Shown piece after piece: positions 41,285-53,699 of a stretch of DNA of 64,000 nucleotides; positions within the stretch are counted from its first letter, which is position 1, and each line of letters opens with the position of its first letter. Made by a program: the position numbers and the translations under genes. The DNA comes from Angiostrongylus vasorum (Eukaryota; Nematoda; Chromadorea; Rhabditida; Metastrongylidae): positions 624,001-688,000 of the forward strand of contig JADANN010000331.1 in NCBI GenBank assembly GCA_018806985.1. Reading direction: 5' to 3'. A model generated the notes under the pieces. The model did not search any database, was not told the origin of the DNA, and saw only the letters and a list, made by a program, of their open reading frames with translations.

Positions 41285-41354
41285 TCAAACAACAACGACG
41301 ACAACTTACACCAACGTCGCATCAGCTCAACAAGGGCAGTTTGTAGCAACATAC

Positions 41355-42325
41355 AAATAGATATTAACGAATTTTTTTGTCCTTACCATGAGTTATAATG
41401 AGGGCTGTACGTCGTGCAAGCCTGAGTTACCTAGTAGCAGTTGGGGAATCGTGGAGCCGAGCAAAATGCTCGGTAATTTATTGAGCGAGGGTGACAACGA
41501 ATTGCTCGTGAAATAATAACCACTGCTACTTTTTATCTCTAAGATGTTGATTCCATTTCATTATTCTCAAACAGCAATACCATTCAAGCACAAAGTATTC
41601 TGAAAACTATGATAGTTCGATGAATTTTAAATGAATATTAAACGAAGATTGAATTAAGGAGGAATAGTACTAGGAACAATGGAAGGAGAAGCTCAGAAAA
41701 AAAGGTGAAAAAAACAGGCATACAAGGCGAAATAGGGATCTGGAAACTGGATGGTGCAGATTGCGGAAAGCAGTTGAGGAAAGGAGAAAGTGGAAAAATT
41801 AGGAACATAGAAGAGAATAAATCATCCAAAATGGATAAAGGTGTGAGAAAAAGGTCGGTTGTGAACGTGAGTAAATTATTAGAGAGAGCTCCCAAACATT
41901 AAAAAAAAGAGTGAATGGTTGCTAGGAATTTCGTTTGAAAAATGCCCATGTAAAGATGAAGTAGGTAATCGGTTGCGTAAGTCACTTCAAGATTACTAAC
42001 GTTTGCGCGATAACCCGACCTTTAGAGGAATCACAACACTCGAAAATAATGGCTGATTTCGTATTCATACCGAGTTCACAGCCAGTTCTACTAACTCCAA
42101 CAAAAAAGAGTTAAGTCTACAAATTTACCCACAGAATGAAAATCTCTTCCTGCCTATGATAAACGTCTTCTTTTTCACAATGGTAGCCTGTTTTTTTGAA
42201 TTCCCATGACATCTCTTTCTTCCACTTTGCTGCTCCGAAGGTTACAGTTCGAAAATTAATAGATGTTTTTTTTAGAAAAAAATAGAAAAAAGCAGATGAT
42301 AAAGCGCTCTTCACAATGACATGAT
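41355..42325. other. No recognised feature
   Basis: A-rich intergenic DNA with lysine-rich chance frames; nothing assignable. Confidence 0.4.
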
Positions 42326-43620
42326 GGCAATGCATTGTTTAGGGTCCACGGATCTCCCTCATATGAGGGATCTCGAGCCGGTTAGTCGCGAGGCTACGTG
42401 GCGCGTCCCTAGGTGGCGGATAGGGGGGTTATTTGCGGACCAAAAGCGACCTTTTCTTCTCTGAGACGCAGGTGGATCCAGGAGATGGACTTCCTGTTTC
42501 TGCTTCGTCGATTTGGCACACACTTTCTGTATATGCTAGGCGTATTCATGCATGAGTGTGTGGTGCGTTCTCGCTTATGCGGATTGCATTCTACGAGCCA
42601 TTTGAGCCAAAAAGCCTTCAATCAAATGACAGGGTAGTATATGGGAGGCGGTTAAGAGTCGCATCCAACATATAAGCTCCATGTCCACTCTGGGAGAGTT
42701 TGGCAGGCTCAAGCTATAAGTGGGTATCAAAAATGCTAAACGTGTTCAAGGTTGTCACTGGAGATTTCAACGTCAACATTGGACCAAGAAGAACGTCACA
42801 TCGGGACCCATGGATTAGAATGGAACGAAAAAAGGTGAGCGGCTGTCTGAGTTTATCATGGTGACCAAGACCATCCATGGTAACTCGCAATTCCAAAACC
42901 CGACCCTCAACGCTGGACGAGGGAGTCTCCCAATAGAAAGTACAATAACAAAATAGACCACATCATAGTAAATAAAAAGTTTTGTCTAACCGCTGTCGCT
43001 GTTGTCCCGAAATTCTACACGGGATCAGACCACCGCCTCCTTCGTGGACGATTCTATTTCTCGCGGAAAGGAGAAAAAAGCCGCTAAATTCAAAACCGAA
43101 GTCCCAGAACCACCGTAAACTGGGATACGATCGGCTCATTCAACATCTTTACGTTAGCGCTATGAAAGGTGAGAGTTCGAAAGTCACCAAGAGACGTCTG
43201 TCTCCAGAAACACTCGAGCTGATACGCTAGCGTGGAACCGCACGAGTTGCAGGCAACCGCGAACTAACGTCCGAACTTGCAAAACAATATAAACAGGCGA
43301 AAAAAAGAGGATCTTAAAGAGAGAAGAGCAGCAGTAATCGTCGAAGCTGCAGAGGCTGGGAAAAGCATTCGCAAAGCCCACCGAAGCTTCGCCAATTACA
43401 TGACCAAGATGATTGCACTCCGACGCCCAGACGGAACAGTTACAGCGTCCAGAAAGGCAGTGGGGAGAACCATTCACGAATACTACTCAGATCCCAGGAT
43501 CGACTTTCTATTAACCTCGGCATTGGAATATGAATGCGTCGTTTTCTTGTTCAGCAATCGCGAGGTTGTTAAACAGCATACATTTACTTCCATACAAAAA
43601 CACAATACAATACAACAGTA

Positions 43621-43656
43621 GCTGACGTTTCGGCAGTATCGCCTTCTTCAGAGCCT
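43621..43656 (-). ncRNA. Hammerhead-like motif, left arm
   Basis: The minus strand reads CTGAAGA, GGCGATACTGCC, GAAACGTCAGC; core boxes are intact. Confidence 0.5.
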
Positions 43657-44020
43657 GGAAGGGTATACTGACATACAATTTTTACTAGGCCAAACGCTTC
43701 AATGACACTTACAAAAAGACGAAAAACTCTATGGTAATTACATGGTCAACAGCTTCTCGAAAAAACTCACCGCTTTTTTACGTGCCTTCCCATGAGGAAG
43801 ATTAGAACAGCTGATTATGGTCGCATAAGGTTGATGACTGCACCATCCCACATCAGAAATTGATGCGAACATAATCTTCCTCATGGGAAGGCACGTAAAA
43901 AAGCGGTGAGTTTTTTTCGAGAAGCTGTTGACCATGTAATTACCATAGAGTTTTTCGTCTTTTTGTAAGTGTCATTGAAGCGCTTGGCCCAGTAAAATTG
44001 TATGTCAGTATACCCCTCCA

Positions 44021-44056
44021 GGCTCCGAAGAAGGCGACACCGCCGAAACGTCAGCC
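44021..44056 (+). ncRNA. Hammerhead-like motif, right arm
   Basis: CCGAAGA (T to C in the first box), GGCG ACAC CGCC, GAAACGTCAGC. Confidence 0.45.
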
Positions 44057-46139
44057 ACTGTTGCATTGTACTGTGCTTTTGCATGGAAGTAAATGTATGC
44101 TGTTCAACAACCTCGCGATTGCTGAACAAGAAAACGACTACTCAGATCTCTTCGATAGCCACGTTCACCTTCTGTCATATGAAATAAAGGAGGATGGATA
44201 TGTTGAACCACCGGTTATCCCTTCCGAAATCCGACATGCCATTTCGTCGGTGAAAAATCGAACAGCACCAGGTCCGGACAGGATAACACCAGAACACCTG
44301 AAGAACATTCCGCCAGTCCTCGCAAACACACTAGCTCGGTTCTTCACACGTCACCTGTCTGAATGCAAGGTCCCTACTCAGTGGACGACCAGCAGGACCG
44401 TGTTATTGTTCAAGAAGGGTGACCTGCGCGATATCGGCAACTATCGCCCAATCTACTTGTTGTCTGTCGTCTACAAACTTTTCCCTCGAGTCATCGTAAA
44501 CAGGATTGACAGAACATTGGACGAAGGACAGCCATGTGAGCAAGCAGGGGTTTCGAAAAGGATTTAGTACGATGGACCACATCCACACGATAACAAGGTC
44601 ATTGAAGTATGGCGAGAGTACAAAAGACCACTCTGTCTTACTTTCATCGATTTACAGAAGGCCGTTGATTCACTGAGATAGAAGCAGTCATGGAAGCCCT
44701 TGAGAGTCAAGGGAGTCCTTACTCAGTACGTAAAGATTCTTCATGGGCTGTAGAAAAATTTCACAACGAAGATATCACCATTCTACAACGATATTAACAT
44801 TGACGTCAAAAGAGGAGTTAGGCAAGGCGATACCATCTTGCCAAAATTATTTACTGCCACCCTCCAGAACGTCGTGCTAACATTGGAACAGATAATATGT
44901 GAGTGAAAATCGGTATTCCGCAATTGCAACATCTTCGCTTTGCTGATGACATCATCCTTATAACACCAAACATTAGCCAAGCGGAGCGTATGCTTCCCGA
45001 CTTTGATAAAGCCTGTGGAAAGATTGGTCTTCGGCTAAATCTCACAGAAACGATGTTCATGAAGAACGGATTGGTTTTGTATGCCCCTTTCACGCTCAAC
45101 GAGTATCTCCGAATGCTCCAGTTATGTCTATGTAGGTCATGAAATCAGTATGATAAACGACTCAGCTCCAGCGCTGAGCAGAAGGAAACGTGCGGCTTGG
45201 GGTGCTTTCAACAGCATCGAGGATGTATGAAGAGAACAAGGAACACCCGACTCCATGCCCACCTTTTCGACACAACGGTACTTCCTGCCCTAACGTATGA
45301 GTCAGAAACTTGGTCGCTGCGTAAGCAGGATGAAAGGTCCCTTAGCGTTATTGAAAGCGCAGTCGAAAGAGCGATGCTAGGAGTATCCCGTTCCACACAA
45401 GTAAGGGAAGGGATCCGAAGCTCCGATCTGCGTCGACGATTAAAAATCAAAGATGGCGTTCTCTACGCCAAACAGTCGAAGATAAGCTGGGCCGGACACG
45501 TAATGCGTATGAATGACAACCGATGGACATGAGCCGTTAGTGACTGGATTCCTCGGGATGTTAAACGCACTGCAGAAGGCCACGGACCCAATGGTCGTTC
45601 TTCACGAAGAGCTTAGAAGAAAGATATGGTGCTCGACGTATCCCTAGAGCGAGCAGAACCAACTGGGCTACTCTTGCGCGCGACAGGGGAAAAATGGAAG
45701 ACTTACTGACGTCCGCTCGAGTCACTCGATGATCAACGGGACTACAGGTGATATAGGCGATCGTTTAGGGTTACATCTGCTGTCCTCACGTTGGAAATTT
45801 TGAAGAAGTGAACGTTATTGTCACTTTTTTGAAGGTCTTGATTCTCATTGATCTATTTTATTCCAAACAAATTTAACTTTAGTAGCATACCGTTCAAAAA
45901 CTAAGGATGCAATTAGCGAGATAGGGATAGGTGAAGCGGTTTTGTGACCGAGGAGTTAACGCCAGCTGTCGAAAAAAACAGCTTCGTCGTGTTAACGCTG
46001 ATAAATTTATTAGGAGTGTGTCATGTATTCGATTCCATTCGTAGAATACTTGAAGTGGTTTTTTCCTTGTAGTTCATCCTACATAATGACTTTCGGAGAT
46101 AACTGATATGTTAGAGAGGTACTGTTTTTAGTCAACTTA

Positions 46140-46265
46140 AGTCTGGTAGCAGTTTATTAGTCCAGAGGGATGGGAAGCTTGATGAGCCTTGGATTCGGGA
46201 TGGAATCAACGACCATCTGCATCTGTGTTGCACCAACACTCTAGCCACTGTGATACGTAGAACAT
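46140..46265 (-). mobile_element. tRNA-like SINE fragment
   Basis: The minus strand has TATCACAGTGGCTAGAGTG as A box, GTTGATTCCATCCCGAATCC as B box and GCTTCCCATCCCTCTGGAC downstream. Family not assigned. Confidence 0.35.
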
Positions 46266-46734
46266 CCGTGCACATATTTCAGCATAACAGACATTCATTG
46301 GGATGTGTTTTATTAATTTTGGCAATAATGGACGATGAAAACTCGTAAGAATAAGATGAATCAATCGGCCTACCTCATGCGGGGAGCACTCAAAAAACGA
46401 ATCTGGATGCGAACAACAACAACATGGTATTGGCTTCTTATTGCAAAAGAAGAAACAGCTAAACATTATCGAATAGATTTGCGCTCTTTTTTAGAACTGT
46501 AAGGTGCAAAGAAACGCTATTAGGACGAGAAAAAATGAAAAAAGGCGAAAAGATAAAGACATGCATGGAAACATGGAATGATGAGAAAGGAAGGAAAGGG
46601 AGCGCTACCGTAGAGAAGTCAGTGCGTATCTGTCAAACATTACATTATTTTCAGCTGTCAAGAAAGTATTTTTTAGCTCTCAAGAAAGTTTTGGACTACC
46701 TTCATTTACAGAACGTTAAATACCGTATGCTCCC

Positions 46735-47110
46735 AATTGTTTATCGTCTCTTTGTGGCTAGGAGGTGTTCCTGGGTGCCGGACTGCAATTTACAGCGGGA
46801 GATTCGTCTCGTGGCACGGTCTCCCATGTTGAGAAGGAGTCCGGCATTTCTTTCAGGAAGCCTAGCTAAAAAGTAAGCCAATACCAGGATCCACCAGCGT
46901 CCTGGTATCAAAGTCGCATGGTGGCAAATCTTCTTCTGATCCACAAGGGCTGCGATTGCCTGTTGTGGTGGCGACCTGGGGCAGAGTTTGGCCAGGCTGT
47001 TCTCAGGATTCCAGAGAACCACAATGGCTTGACGAGCAAATCTCCGAAAAATGGTGATTATACTGCGCCTGCACAACTAGTGAGGACGGGCCGTTCAAGT
47101 ATCAAGTAAG
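46735..47110 (-). repeat. Family D dispersed repeat
   Basis: A complete minus-strand copy (GGTGTTCCTGGGTGCCGG, GGATCCACCAGCGTCCTGGT, CCACAATGGCTTGACGAGC, and ending GACGGGCCGTTCAAGTATCA). Confidence 0.7.
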
Positions 47111-47114
47111 TAAA

Positions 47115-49640
47115 TACCGTAACAACGCTTCAGTACAGTATACTCTGCCGTTGTATGCTACTGCCCCCATTTGATTCAAAATAAAATAGTATAAATGTCG
47201 TCATCTTCTGTTTTATTTTAGATTACTTACGGACATTTTTTCACATGACGTGATATAGAAAGGAATTGTGAATTAGTTTACGCAAATAGAAATACTGTAA
47301 GAAAGTTTGAATGTTTTCCTTATTTCATGCCGACTTGTTACATTGTCACTTAATCTCTCAGTCGCAATAATCGCAACATTCCCTTCTCAAGGAGTCCACA
47401 ACACCTTCCTGTAATAAGTAAACGTTGATGGATAATTTTAGTGAGGACGTAGGGGCTCCCTAGCAGGGCAGAATTAGGATTGAAGCACATAGAAGAAGTC
47501 TAGTTGATCGGCCAAACCCACAGATGAACTGGTTCGTCATCGTAGACGAGGGTCACGAATGAAACAAAAGAAACAAGATTTGGAGCTGGACATGAAACGT
47601 GAGACCAAGCTGTAACTACCTTCGTATTACAAAACAACTATTTCAGGATAAAACCAAAATAGCCAGAGCTGTGGTAGAGCAAGAAATCAATTCGTTTTCT
47701 TGATTCATGAAATGATGAGGCGTCTCAGAAGTAGTAGTAAGTAGCCAAGTGAAATTCTAGCGCTGTAGTAGCAGACTAATTAGCCCCACTGTAAATTTGT
47801 AGTGAGTGTAATAGCTTCCCTAGGGATATCTTAATATCACCACTTGTAAACATATTATGATAGAGTTAGAATATCGAATTAGCTTCTCAGACAATATGGG
47901 TGATAGTTGTTTTCATCTGGTTGAAACAGTTTTCTATCTGGATAACAATGAAGTAACATTTAACCGTACGAGAGTTAATCCGGTCTGAACGATAATAGGT
48001 GGTTCGGAAACTAATGTCAGGTTTGTAGTTTCATTTTTTCTTGTATATGTTTTAGCAATAGATAGCGTTCTTCCGGTCTTCCTTTGTGATTGGATTACAG
48101 CCAAAATTGTGATTTTGACAACTATTAAAGGCTAAAATTTCAAGTACTAAACTAGCAATTTCGAAGAATCTGTTGACCATCAACGACAAAACTGCTTTCA
48201 CCGAGTTCATGGATTCTAGAAATCCAAATTTTTGCTGAGTTGATAGAAACGAACTTGTTTCTGGTCGGAAAAAAGTATGGTGATTCTGGTGTTTTTACCT
48301 CGATTAGTGGAATATCTTGTGGACTAAGATATGCCCCTTTAAAAAAAACGCACGTTAAAATCTGTCATTAATTTCCGAATAATCCAATAGCAGCTGCAGA
48401 AGGCCATTTAACTCACAGTAGACATCCCAAATGTTGTTTCTGATATTATTACAAATAGAGGAAAAATCACTGATAACACAAAAATATTCTACAAGCATTT
48501 TTCTTCCATATTTTTGCAGAAGACTTTAAAGAAAATAGCGCTATTCTTAAGGAGGATGTTCAGCCCACTTATTATTAACAGCAATTATCAAGAACTTTAC
48601 TTTGATGTGATCAGGTTTTGTTCTTTTTAGGTGTTTAGTATAGTTAGAATCTAAAAAGGAACGCTAGTAAAACAAGCAGAAACATATTTCTCCAACACCA
48701 GTGAATACTCCGAAGCTTATTGTAGAGGAACTGAGTTTCATCACTTAACAATACAGTCACTTGAATGCGGCTTATTCTTACTCTTCCTTAAGTTCGAAAC
48801 AATTAGGGTGGAAAATCTAAAGAACTAATATTCGTACGGCGATCATTTATTCGAAGTGGTGATTCGAAGTCGAGAAAGAGCTATCTCCAAGAGATTCACA
48901 TTTCACATTCACAGAGATTCACAATGGCTGGAGATTGGTTAAGGTGAACACGCGGGAAATCAGCTAGTAAACCTTTTCCAGAACTCTGAGAAGAATCTGC
49001 TTGACCAGAATTCAACAGGATTCGTAAAGAAGATAAGCAATAGTCGAACCGAACCTCGAATCAGGGAGGCCCTGTGCCTGAGGGCCGTCATCGATTGTGC
49101 GAAATAAACGAAATTTTAATCATGTCAGTTCTCAAGCCATTGTTGATCTATCCATCCACGTAATATATATCCATATTGATCTGTTGATTTCTAGGAGGAC
49201 TCTATGGAGATTTGTTTGCCGTATTCACCTTATGGATAATGAATATTTGACATGTCAAGGAATTATCCACGCTAACTGTCACCGTCATTGATCGTGTTAT
49301 CTGAATATTTCATTATAACGCTAACTCATACACGCTATTACTGGGAATTACTTAATATCATGCCCGATTTTCACCATCATGCAGATGTTGTTAATGGAAA
49401 ATTCCCAAGCAACCTATCGACACATTGAGAAAACCAGAGAAGCATTTGTATTAAGGTATTATGTTCAGATTGTACTGTACTGATAGATTAAGAGGAAAAC
49501 TAAATTGGTGTATTAAACGATTAAGCCTAAATTACGGCAACTCTTAAGGTACAGTGCTGATTTATTCAACTATAACAAGCATTTACTTATTTAATTACTG
49601 AAGTTAAATTAAGATAAGCTTGAAAATTGCAACAAGCATG
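47115..49640. other. No recognised feature
   Basis: 2.5 kb of AT-rich DNA in which no frame is longer than about 65 codons. I found no repeat or exon. Confidence 0.4.
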
Positions 49641-49647
49641 TTTTTGA

Positions 49648-49930
49648 GAGGGCGCGTATAGCGCAGTGGTCAGGGCGCCCTGAAACACACACGTGGAATC
49701 GGTCCCCGCGCCCATGGCCCACCAATCCCTTTCATCACTCCGGGGTCGGAAAAATGGGACGAGACTTGCCTGGGAGGAAATCAGCACTGGCTCGATACAT
49801 CGGGAAGCCACCGCGAGTCATCGTAAAGGCCAGATATGCATTCATTCACCTCCCGACGAAGCTTAATGAAGTCGAATGCACGGCGCATCCCTCAAGGATT
49901 GATCAATGCCGAGGGGTTTATCCTTTATTC
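49648..49930 (+). mobile_element. SINE-B copy, near full length
   Basis: GGCGCGTATAGCGCAGTGGT, GTGGAATCGGTCCCCGCGCC, and the GCCGAGGGGTTTATCCTTTA tail. Confidence 0.8.
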
Positions 49931-50239
49931 TTTTTTTTATGTTAAGTTAGTAAGCAAATAGCACCAAGTATAATTTAAACAAACAAAAACTACGCAATTA
50001 TATGATGAAGCGCAAGATAATTTGCCAAGATTTCTAACACAGCAGAATCCAGCTAAGTATTTGACTGGCTTCTATTGCTGCTTCTAGAAGTAACCCAAAG
50101 TTATTAAAGAGATGCGGCTTGTAATGCAGTTTTATATTGGATGTAGGTAAACTAAATGCACTAGTTGTTCTTGTCCTGGAAGAAGTCTGATCGCAGGCAG
50201 CATCGACACGATACATGTGGGCCGGTGAATGGCCGTGAC

Positions 50240-50935
50240 TTGGGAGCATTTAGGAACAATCTAGTGTGCCTATGAAATCGGAATTCCATAGGAAAGATCT
50301 GCCTAGCATTCAGCATTTAAATGGGCGCAAACGACGACTGATCGTCAACTGCGAAAAAAAAACACGCGCGAGCTCTTCTACTTCCACAGATAATGGCAAC
50401 GAAACAAAGGAAGGAATGGAAGAAGTACTACGTATGACATATTTCTGGATGGTCCATTTTAGTATCCAATATCTGACAAAGAGAATGTTACACAAGGCCC
50501 ACAGCTAACAAGGTAATTGCACTGAGACGCAGAGGGCATACTGGAGAACTTTCTGCCGAAATGATCTCTTCGTATTTCTAATTGTAGAAGCTCCGTCCTA
50601 CACCAGCGATCAAAAAATGAAAGACGCCGTTTATATGCTAAATTGTCGAAGGTGAGGTGCGTCGTACACACAATGCTTATGAACGACAAGCGATGGACAA
50701 GAGCTGTTAATGGCTGGATTCCACAAAATGTCTAACCTACTGCAAGATGGCCACTAACTTGATGGTCAGATTTCTTAACGAAAGTGGTAGAAACAAAGAT
50801 GATGCTCAACGAGACCCTAGAGTGAGCAGGACTTGGTTTGTTTTGAACGCGTAACGAAAAACGGAAGATTTACTAACGCCCGTTCGAGTCACTCGACGAT
50901 CAACGAGATGACAGGTGATGAAGGACAGATGGTAT
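50240..50935 (+). mobile_element. RTE-type LINE 3' fragment
   Basis: From about 50570 the order of words matches the C-terminal part of the 45-kb copy: TCAAAAAATGAAAGACGCCG, then ATGAACGACAAGCGATGGAC, GCTGGATTCCACAAAATG, and the end CGATCAACGAGATGACAGGT. The upstream part is less certain. Several stops are present. Confidence 0.65.
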
Positions 50936-50939
50936 GCGA

Positions 50940-52095
50940 AACATCATATTCGTCGGTGAGAGCGTAGGCATTCTCATATTCTTCACAAATAGCTGTTCTT
51001 AGCTGAGTCAGAAAGCCAAAATCTAGTGATCAGCAAGTATATTGAAGTATTCTCCAACAAGGGTTTAAAGTATCCATAGAATAAGTTTTCCTGCAGTTTA
51101 TTCACCACCTGTGAATATTCTTTGACCAAAGCAGTCAAAATATGGGCCCACATAGCAGAACTTGATGTTCTTCGAGTCTTCTGACCCAGCGGAGGTCATT
51201 ATGGTAGCACATGTTGATGAGGGTGATTTATTGCTTTGATGGTGCGCCGATCGAGTCCTTTACCACCAAAACATGAAGCGAGTGATGTCTATTAGTAATC
51301 GTTTTTTTACTAATCTAAGATCTGAACCTCGTTCTCAGTTTTACTTGGTCAAACATGACCAACCAACAAGCATCTCCAACGTTTTCTATCACCTACTAAT
51401 GAAATCGAAGAAGCTAATGACCGACTTGACCATTGCTCTTCTTATTATAAATATTATATCATTAATTAAGTTAACAATTTCATAATTCTATGTACTTCAG
51501 TTGCTCTAGTCGAAACGTAAGCTCACTGAGACTAATTTATTCGTTTCCAGGTGCTAAGACGTATTGGAAGTGTCCACAACAAGATGGAGAACACTTTTCA
51601 ACTAGGGAAAAAGCAAAGACGCTTGGAAATAAGAATATGGGAGGTTTCGCTAAGGATTAGCAGATATGAGATAACAGTTGACTACACAATGGGAGCAGCG
51701 TAAAAAAAGGAAAGTGTAGAAAAAAAGCAGAAGGGGAAGCACTATGGCAACCGTTGAAGGTTTCAACTTTGCTCGGAAATCTACATTATTTTATTTTATT
51801 AGATCATTACTTGATAAGTATCTTATTGACAACGTGATTAATTTCGTAGATATTTAATGGCTAGCAGTCGAGAAGTCCAAGAAAACCAATGTGATTTCAA
51901 TTATTTCTGGAAAAAGCTTACTTAGATCGTTTGGTAGGCCACCTACCGTTAAGATCCATGCACCAGAACGTCTTTCTTCTCTATTCTTATACTTCTGAAG
52001 AAAAGATATTATAAGTGTCTTCCATTTTAGCTCTTCAACTGGGCCTTGACTGAATCGTTAGGCGAAATGTATGAGTGCGGAACTCTGCGATCATC
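50940..52095. other. No recognised feature
   Basis: AT-rich DNA; only short chance frames. Confidence 0.4.
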
Positions 52096-52099
52096 ATTT

Positions 52100-52345
52100 T
52101 TTGACTTCTTATTTACTGCCTACTCTTTTTAGCGGCAGGGTATGCGTTGCGAAATATAACTTTAATGATGCTGAGATATTTGCAAAACTCTGGACCGCAG
52201 GTGCCTATGGTGGGGAACGAACGCGCTATTGTCCTTTCCGGGGAGTAGCGCGCTCACCACCACACCATACGGGTCCCTTCGTTTCGCCTGTCTCTCAGCT
52301 AGTTCTATTGATCTTTTTGCCATCTGCGATCATCATTAGTGGTAG
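52100..52345 (+). mobile_element. SINE-A copy
   Basis: TTATTTACTGCCTACTCTTT start, then GCGGCAGGGTATGCG, GGAACGAACGCGCTATTGTC, and CTCAGCTAGTTCTATTGATC. Confidence 0.75.
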
Positions 52346-52349
52346 TCAT

Positions 52350-53445
52350 CAGTGAATAGTAGCTTCTACATGAACCCCCGAACCCGGTTCGTCCTGCATC
52401 CCTTCTTCAGAATTTTCCTTCGTTAATACCTTTGCATGCTGGATGCCTTCAAAAAACGTATGATGCCATCTCCTTGGTTAAAAAGCATCCATTTCAACTT
52501 TTTTTCCACAGTACCATTGCTTTCTCACAGATTTGACTTTCTCGTGAGTCATCTGCGGTCCTACTCTTTTTGCTCTCTTCGTTGAGTTCCACGAATGTCG
52601 TTCTGCTTCACCGGTACTACTTAGTGAGATAAGGAGTCTATCCAAAAAACAACGAAATAAACCAGAAGTTCGTTAGAAAATCATTTTATCTCATTCTTAA
52701 CCCACTGTGTAACTGCGTCGAACGACTTTCCTGAACGATACAGCATTGTTGGACCAAAGTCGATTGGTAAAAGAGTGGTAATGAAGTAAAGAAGAAGCCA
52801 TTTTCGTCAAAGGCACCTTGAGCCTTTATGTAAGACTGAAATAGGCTTGCTCGACGATCGCACATGAGACGGCATTGCCTTCGACGACGTTGAATGGTTT
52901 TTTTTTGAGTCTGCGAGAGCGATAGCTAGAACAAAGGCCAGTTGGCATTGCCGACGGGGGCACTGTGAAACAGGAAACGACTCGAATAGTGTCCATGCAG
53001 TAGGATCCCTTTCGGCATCATAGCTTCATCCAAACTTCTTAATATGTGTTGTTTCCACTTTCTGACCATAATCGAGGCAGACGTTGGTAAATAGTGATGA
53101 TGCAACAAAAAAATGAGACAGTGTATGACTCGAACGTCGTGTACTGACGGAGTGGATGACTGGTGCGTCTTGTACTGACGGCGATCCCGCTTTATTCACC
53201 AGTCGGCTGAATCCAGATAGGGAAGAAGATAAAGAAAAAAATACAGCTGCCAATGTCAGCAATGTTTAAGGAGATTTCCTGCCACATCCCGATAACGGAA
53301 ATTCGAATCTCTGCTGTAACATCTTCGACGTTGTGTGTTTTCTTCGAAAATGAACAACTTTTTAACGGAGATCACGAAGAATGCAAAATAGCACTGGTTT
53401 GAATTAAAAAACACTTTTACATAATGTCGCAAATATATGCTGCAA
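52350..53445. other. No recognised feature
   Basis: Mixed-composition DNA with no frame that looks protein-like on both codon use and splice context. Confidence 0.35.
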
Positions 53446-53449
53446 TAAA

Positions 53450-53690
53450 GGATAAGGCATAAAATGTCGGCATTGATTTATCCCTTATGGGTGCGCCGTG
53501 CATTTTGCTTTATTCGTAGCAATGTAGAGGTAATTAAGTGCATTTGTGGCCTACACAATGGCTCACGTTGGCCTACCGATGTAACCAGCCAGTGGTTTTA
53601 TCTAGCCATACAAGTATTATACCACTTTTGCAGACCCTGGAGAGAGACTTTGTTTTTCCAGGGCATCAGATCCAACCAAAAGCAATTTTC
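53450..53690 (-). mobile_element. SINE-B copy, diverged
   Basis: The minus strand order CATCGGTAGGCCAACGTGAG, CATTGTGTAGGCCACAAATG, AATGCACGGCGCACCCATAA and GGATAAATCAATGCCG follows the family's second half. Confidence 0.5.
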
Positions 53691-53699
53691 ATATTAGGG

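Larger units (their letters stand above)
40865..41350. mobile_element. Foldback PLE-type element
   Basis: Starts with the leader (GACTTTCTATAAACGTCGGC), then GAACTGCCTTTGTTGAGCTG, a TTG-rich stretch, a minus-strand ribozyme-like motif and GTGCTGCTGCGAGTGGGACT. The right arm repeats these in reverse, ending with GCATCAGCTCAACAAGGGCA. The arms meet at CGAGTGGGACTCCCCACTCG near 41115. Confidence 0.8.
43494..44136 (+). mobile_element. 643-bp foldback non-autonomous PLE-type element
   Basis: Flanked by the exact 12-bp repeat ACTACTCAGATC (43482-43493 and 44137-44148), which in the intact RTE occurs once, so the insertion is certain. The insert begins with the leader (CCAGGATCGAC, then TTAACCTCGGCATTGG). 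Two arms of about 270 bp follow, in inverted orientation, around a centre near 43835. It has no coding capacity; each arm holds a ribozyme-like motif, and the ends are GTCGTTTTCTTGTTCAGC and its complement. Confidence 0.9.
42330..45775 (+). mobile_element. RTE-type LINE, decayed, with a foldback inserted
   Basis: A non-LTR retrotransposon in plus orientation. A 5' non-coding part (GTGGCGGATAGGGGGGTTAT and on) is followed after a deletion by the endonuclease C-terminus (GDFNVNIG, then SDHR), a linker, and reverse transcriptase motifs: RTAPGPDRITPEHL, LLFKKGDLRDIGNYRPI and FADDI. The C-terminal part reads LFDTTVLPALTYESETWS and SWAGHVMRMNDNRWT. Frameshifts and stops interrupt it, and the RT core between 44590 and 44900 is damaged. 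The foldback at 43494-44136 splits the linker. The element ends near GATCAACGGGACTACAGGTG. No TSD was resolved. Confidence 0.85.

Noticed and set aside
43277..43621. 114-codon frame as an independent gene
   Set aside because: It is the RTE linker (KSIRKAHRSFANYMTKM) running into the inserted foldback; part of the LINE.
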